From: Bacillota bacterium
GTDB taxonomy: Bacteria; Bacillota; Sulfobacillia; Sulfobacillales; Sulfobacillaceae
Direction of reading: 5' to 3'
Assembly: GCA_021797825.1 (NCBI GenBank)
Contig: JAJZZA010000035.1
Location: 1-33,874, forward strand
Length of the DNA stretch: 33,874 nt
This document shows positions 31,622 through 33,874 of the stretch, one piece after another (the first letter of the stretch is position 1; each line of letters opens with the position of its first letter). A program made the position numbers and the translations under genes. The notes below the pieces were generated by a model that ran no database searches, was not told where the DNA came from, and worked only from the letters and a program-made list of their open reading frames with translations.

Positions 31622-32046
31622 GAGTTCTTTTCCTCGTCTCGCAAGTCCTGCATACGCTGGATGAGGGTTTCGAATTGCGGCAAATATTCCTCGCGAATCG
31701 CAGTCAGAATTCTATTGGCCGTCTTTTCATCATACATATGGGCACTTTGGTTCCGATCCCCAATCATATCCATCCACACCTCACCAGCCTGAATCAGCCC
31801 GACCTTGAAGGCTGTACGTACAACATCCCGTGATCCGTACAAGCCTTGCGTGCCTTGATACTCGAGAAAGTCCTTCAACACGTTCCAAGCCAACTCATAG
31901 GTAAATTCGAAAGCTTTTATCATCCCCTGCTGTTCGAGGTCAGATAATGGACGAGAATCGGCTAGTCTTTTAGCTTCTCGCAACCGGTCCAAAGCATGAT
32001 CAAAGTGGGCCAAACGTTGCGTCCAGCGAACATCCTGATCCGACAC
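31618..32046 (-). CDS. hepT: HepT-type HEPN toxin
   Basis: HEPN RNase toxin of a HEPN/MNT (type VII) toxin-antitoxin pair. 142 residues, all helical, of the HI0074 nucleotidyltransferase-partner type. The motif RNQSAHMYD near residues 98-106 is an exact Rx4HxY: Arg and His form the RNase site, and the Tyr is the residue modified by MntA in the Shewanella system (family knowledge). KAFEFTYELAWNVLKDFLEY and GLYGSRDVVRTAFKVGLI are typical. The GTG start at 32046 follows AAGGGGA. The pair appears intact among broken elements. Confidence 0.88.
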   Translation of the reverse strand: MSDQDVRWTQRLAHFDHALDRLREAKRLADSRPLSDLEQQGMIKAFEFTYELAWNVLKDFLEYQGTQGLYGSRDVVRTAFKVGLIQAGEVWMDMIGDRNQSAHMYDEKTANRILTAIREEYLPQFETLIQRMQDLRDEEKNS

Positions 32047-32311
32047 GAGAACCGTCCCCTTTCTTCAGAAAAATTATAGCACCACACAGATCATCGATTC
32101 CCACATATTTGGGGAACAGCGAACTCGCCAATCACGCACGCTTAGATCAGACATTGCGCACCGACAAATTCTATTTGAGGAATTTACTCTGAAACGGCTG
32201 AGTCATCCCCAGTTTCGCCCACTTAAATAGATTGAATATTATGCGCAAAGGAAATGGTGGTCACTCTGTCGAAGAAGTAAGTTTCCACAAACCACTTCGA
32301 GGAGGACCACC

Positions 32312-33130
32312 ATGTTTGGACTTCAGTCTATCACAGCCGACTTCACGATGCACGGGACGTTGCGGAAGTCGCAGCGGACAACCTTGGCCGTCTTGGTGTG
32401 GGCGCTCATGCACCACCCGGTGTTGGAGATTGCGGCCCTAGGCCACCGTCTCGCCGCCGCCCATACCACGACCGCCAAACCCGCGATTAAACGGGTCGAC
32501 CGCTTTTTGGGGAATCTCCGGGTGGATTTGGAGGTCGCCTGCGGCGACCTGATGACGACCGTCATGGGGTCTGCGCGCACCGTCTATCTCCCCTGGGACT
32601 GGACCGATCCGAAAGCCCAGGATGGGGGCTTCCAAACCCTGAGTATCAATGTGCCCGCCCATGGCCGCGCCATCCCGATCGCCTGGACCACCGTCGCCAA
32701 GGTCGACCTGAAGAACCGCATGCGGGATTACGAGGAGGCGTTGTGTGCCCGCGTCGCCCGTCTCTTCCCGACGGGCTGCCACCCCATTCTCCTCGCGGAT
32801 TGGGGCTTTGCCACCACGCGCTTCTTTCGGTTCTTGGACACGCTCGGCGGGGATTGGATTATCCGCAGCCAGGGCAGCGTGTGGGTCCAATGGGCTTAGG
32901 AATGGATACCCCTGAGCCTGCTGGGCAAGCGGCGCCCGCTGCAATTAGACGGCTCGGTCCAGTATGGGAAGCAGGCGGCCGGCGGATCGTATGTCGGTCG
33001 CCTGGTGGTGTATGCCGACACTGCCCACGCGAATCCCGGGTTTCTCCTGGCCTCGGCGGGCTTAGATGACCGCCCGTGGGGCGAAATCGTGGCCGCCTAT
33101 GGTCAACGGTTTACCTACGAAGAGTCGTAC
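32312..33130 (+). pseudogene. IS4-type DDE transposase, interrupted by a stop and then a group II intron
   Basis: Cut-and-paste transposase. ATG 32312 after GAGGAGGACC begins a frame with VYLPWDWTDPKAQDGG (first Asp), ILLADWGFATTRFFRFLDT (second Asp), then WVQWA followed by TAG at 32897-32899. Past the stop the same frame continues as EWIPLSLLGKRRPLQL and WGEIVAAYGQRFTYEESY. Y-GQ-R-FTY-E is the IS4-family Y(2)R(3)E signature. The protein similarity ends at 33130, exactly where GTGCG starts the intron-like sequence. The expected C-terminal part, with the (6)K, is absent and would lie beyond the window. The 265 bases before the ATG hold no gene and may include the element's left end. Confidence 0.82.
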
Positions 33131-33874
33131 GTGCGCTTGGAAGTGACCGCCTAATGCGGCCACGCGGACGAGTTTGAACTCTGTCTTAGCCAGGCAGGGG
33201 ACTTGATATGAGAATGGTCCGTCATCACCCGGCTTATCCGAACGGGAAACCCGACGGGGAGTGTAGCATGCCGGGAAACGGCCCAAGTCCGTCAACCATC
33301 CGACGGCGACTGCGGGTCAGATGACCGGGACGATATGAGGATAAAGGCTGATCGGCCTGAACGACAGCGAGAGGGGTTTTATCTTCAGCTGCGGCGGAAC
33401 GATGGGTGTCAACGCCGCATGGACGCAGGGCGGCACAGAGTGTAGGACTGCGACCACCACCATATCGTGCGTCCGCCCAGCCGCCACCCGCGGAAAATCG
33501 CCAACGTCGTCTCCGACCATCGTCCCTGCTGGTTCAAACCCGCCTAACCAAGGATGACCTCAACCGGAACGCTGACCACCGGTCAGCTATGCGCCCCGGC
33601 GCTGAATATCCGGCAAGGTCACGGAGTCCCCGTAGTAGTCAGCGGTCGGCAAAGCCGGCCACACGGCCAAGGGGGACGGTTTATTCTCTAAGACACGTAA
33701 GCAAGGATGCGTGAGGCATCATAAGTCCCCAAGTCGTCTTGGCCCAGCTACGGCCTGTAGTTGCTGAGTAAATGGAGAGCCGTATACATCGAGAGGTGTA
33801 CGTACGGTTCGGGGGCGAGCATCCGGAAACCCGTCTCTGCAAGGAGACCTCGGCGCTGGATGCTTAGCCTACAC
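33131..33874 (+). mobile_element. Group II intron without a recognisable ORF, nested in the IS4 transposase
   Basis: It begins GTGCG at 33131, the group II 5' consensus, directly at the break in transposase coding. The following sequence is structured and non-coding (GGGAAACCCGACGGGGAG near 33243, GTAGTAGTCAGCGGTCGGC near 33632) and holds no reverse transcriptase. A 34-base domain 5 follows at 33777-33810. After it, GCATCC (about 33819) and GGATGC (about 33860) can pair as domain 6, and TAGCCTACAC at the window edge fits an intron end ending in AC. Total about 744 bases, the size of an intron lacking its ORF. It would need a protein supplied elsewhere to move. Confidence 0.7.
33777..33810 (+). 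ncRNA. Group II intron domain 5
   Basis: GAGCCGTA at the 5' side pairs with TACGGTTC at the 3' side, TACATC/GGTGTA form the upper stem, and GAGA caps it as a GNRA loop. The AGC triad at 33778-33780 is intact. Exactly 34 bases, the standard length. Confidence 0.85.

Noticed and set aside
2789-32899. Recurrent TAG stops in three transposases (2789, 30951, 32897) as a sign of amber recoding
   Set aside because: Genuine genes here (spoIIIAC, spoIIIAD, spoIIIAH, ispA, argR, recN, spoIVB) also end in TAG, and the IS4 and TnpB genes carry other damage. Ordinary pseudogene decay explains the stops.
33406-33714. 102-codon frame inside the right-hand group II intron as an intron-encoded protein
   Set aside because: No reverse transcriptase or maturase motif; Arg/Pro/Ser-rich, consistent with structured RNA read as protein.
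1-33874. CRISPR arrays, tRNA or rRNA genes
   Set aside because: No regularly spaced direct repeats with unique spacers and no cloverleaf or rRNA signature were seen on either strand.

Overview
The window is a high-GC chromosome segment from an endospore-forming Bacillota. It carries a complete spoIIIA operon (AA to AH), spoIVB and spo0A around an accC-asp23-nusB-folD-xseA-xseB-ispA-dxs-tlyA-nadK-argR-recN block. The gene order is essentially that of Bacillus and Clostridia. GTG/TTG starts are common, spacing is very tight, and both flanks are loaded with mobile DNA. A Sulfobacillus-like or related deep-branching Firmicute is my inference; no rRNA or other species marker is present.

Layout. 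(1) 1-4690: mobile debris. It holds the 3' end (domains 5-6) of one group II intron, then a second group II intron whose reverse transcriptase is split by a ~310 bp MITE-like element, an ISL3 transposase on the minus strand broken by one amber codon, two small unassigned ORFs and a TnpB-like remnant. (2) 4692-9659: a sigma-E-type promoter and eight spoIIIA genes, which build the ATPase and channel of the mother cell-forespore feeding tube. A terminator-like hairpin sits before spoIIIAH. (3) 9717-23346: a long co-directional block with many ATGA/TAATG overlaps. It covers fatty-acid, folate and isoprenoid synthesis, DNA repair, NADP supply, arginine regulation and nusB. It has no accB before accC. 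A Kae1/TsaD-like gene follows nusB, and a PAP2-like plus glycosyltransferase pair follows recN. A strong hairpin closes the block. (4) 23508-27855: spoIVB and spo0A, normally neighbours, are separated by ~2.2 kb. Most of that is decayed transposon and Rpn-nuclease sequence, plus a small membrane-protein gene and a candidate sigma-H promoter just before spo0A. (5) 28257-32046, minus strand: a CsoR/RcnR-type regulator with a DUF433-like gene, a decayed IS607 element (tnpA, tnpB), and a HepT/MntA toxin-antitoxin pair. (6) 32312-33874: an IS4-type transposase pseudogene. A group II intron with no recognisable ORF appears to be inserted inside its Y(2)R(3)E(6)K signature, and the intron's domain 5 is clear at the right edge.

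How it works together. The sporulation genes form one developmental set: Spo0A commits the cell, sigma-E drives spoIIIA in the mother cell, and SpoIVB signals from the forespore. The block between them is housekeeping metabolism. The most unusual material is the MITE-like element with two equal 63-bp inverted-repeat modules and the intron-in-transposase nesting. Next come the ArgR with a changed arginine-binding motif and the CsoR-family regulator with a changed metal-ligand set.
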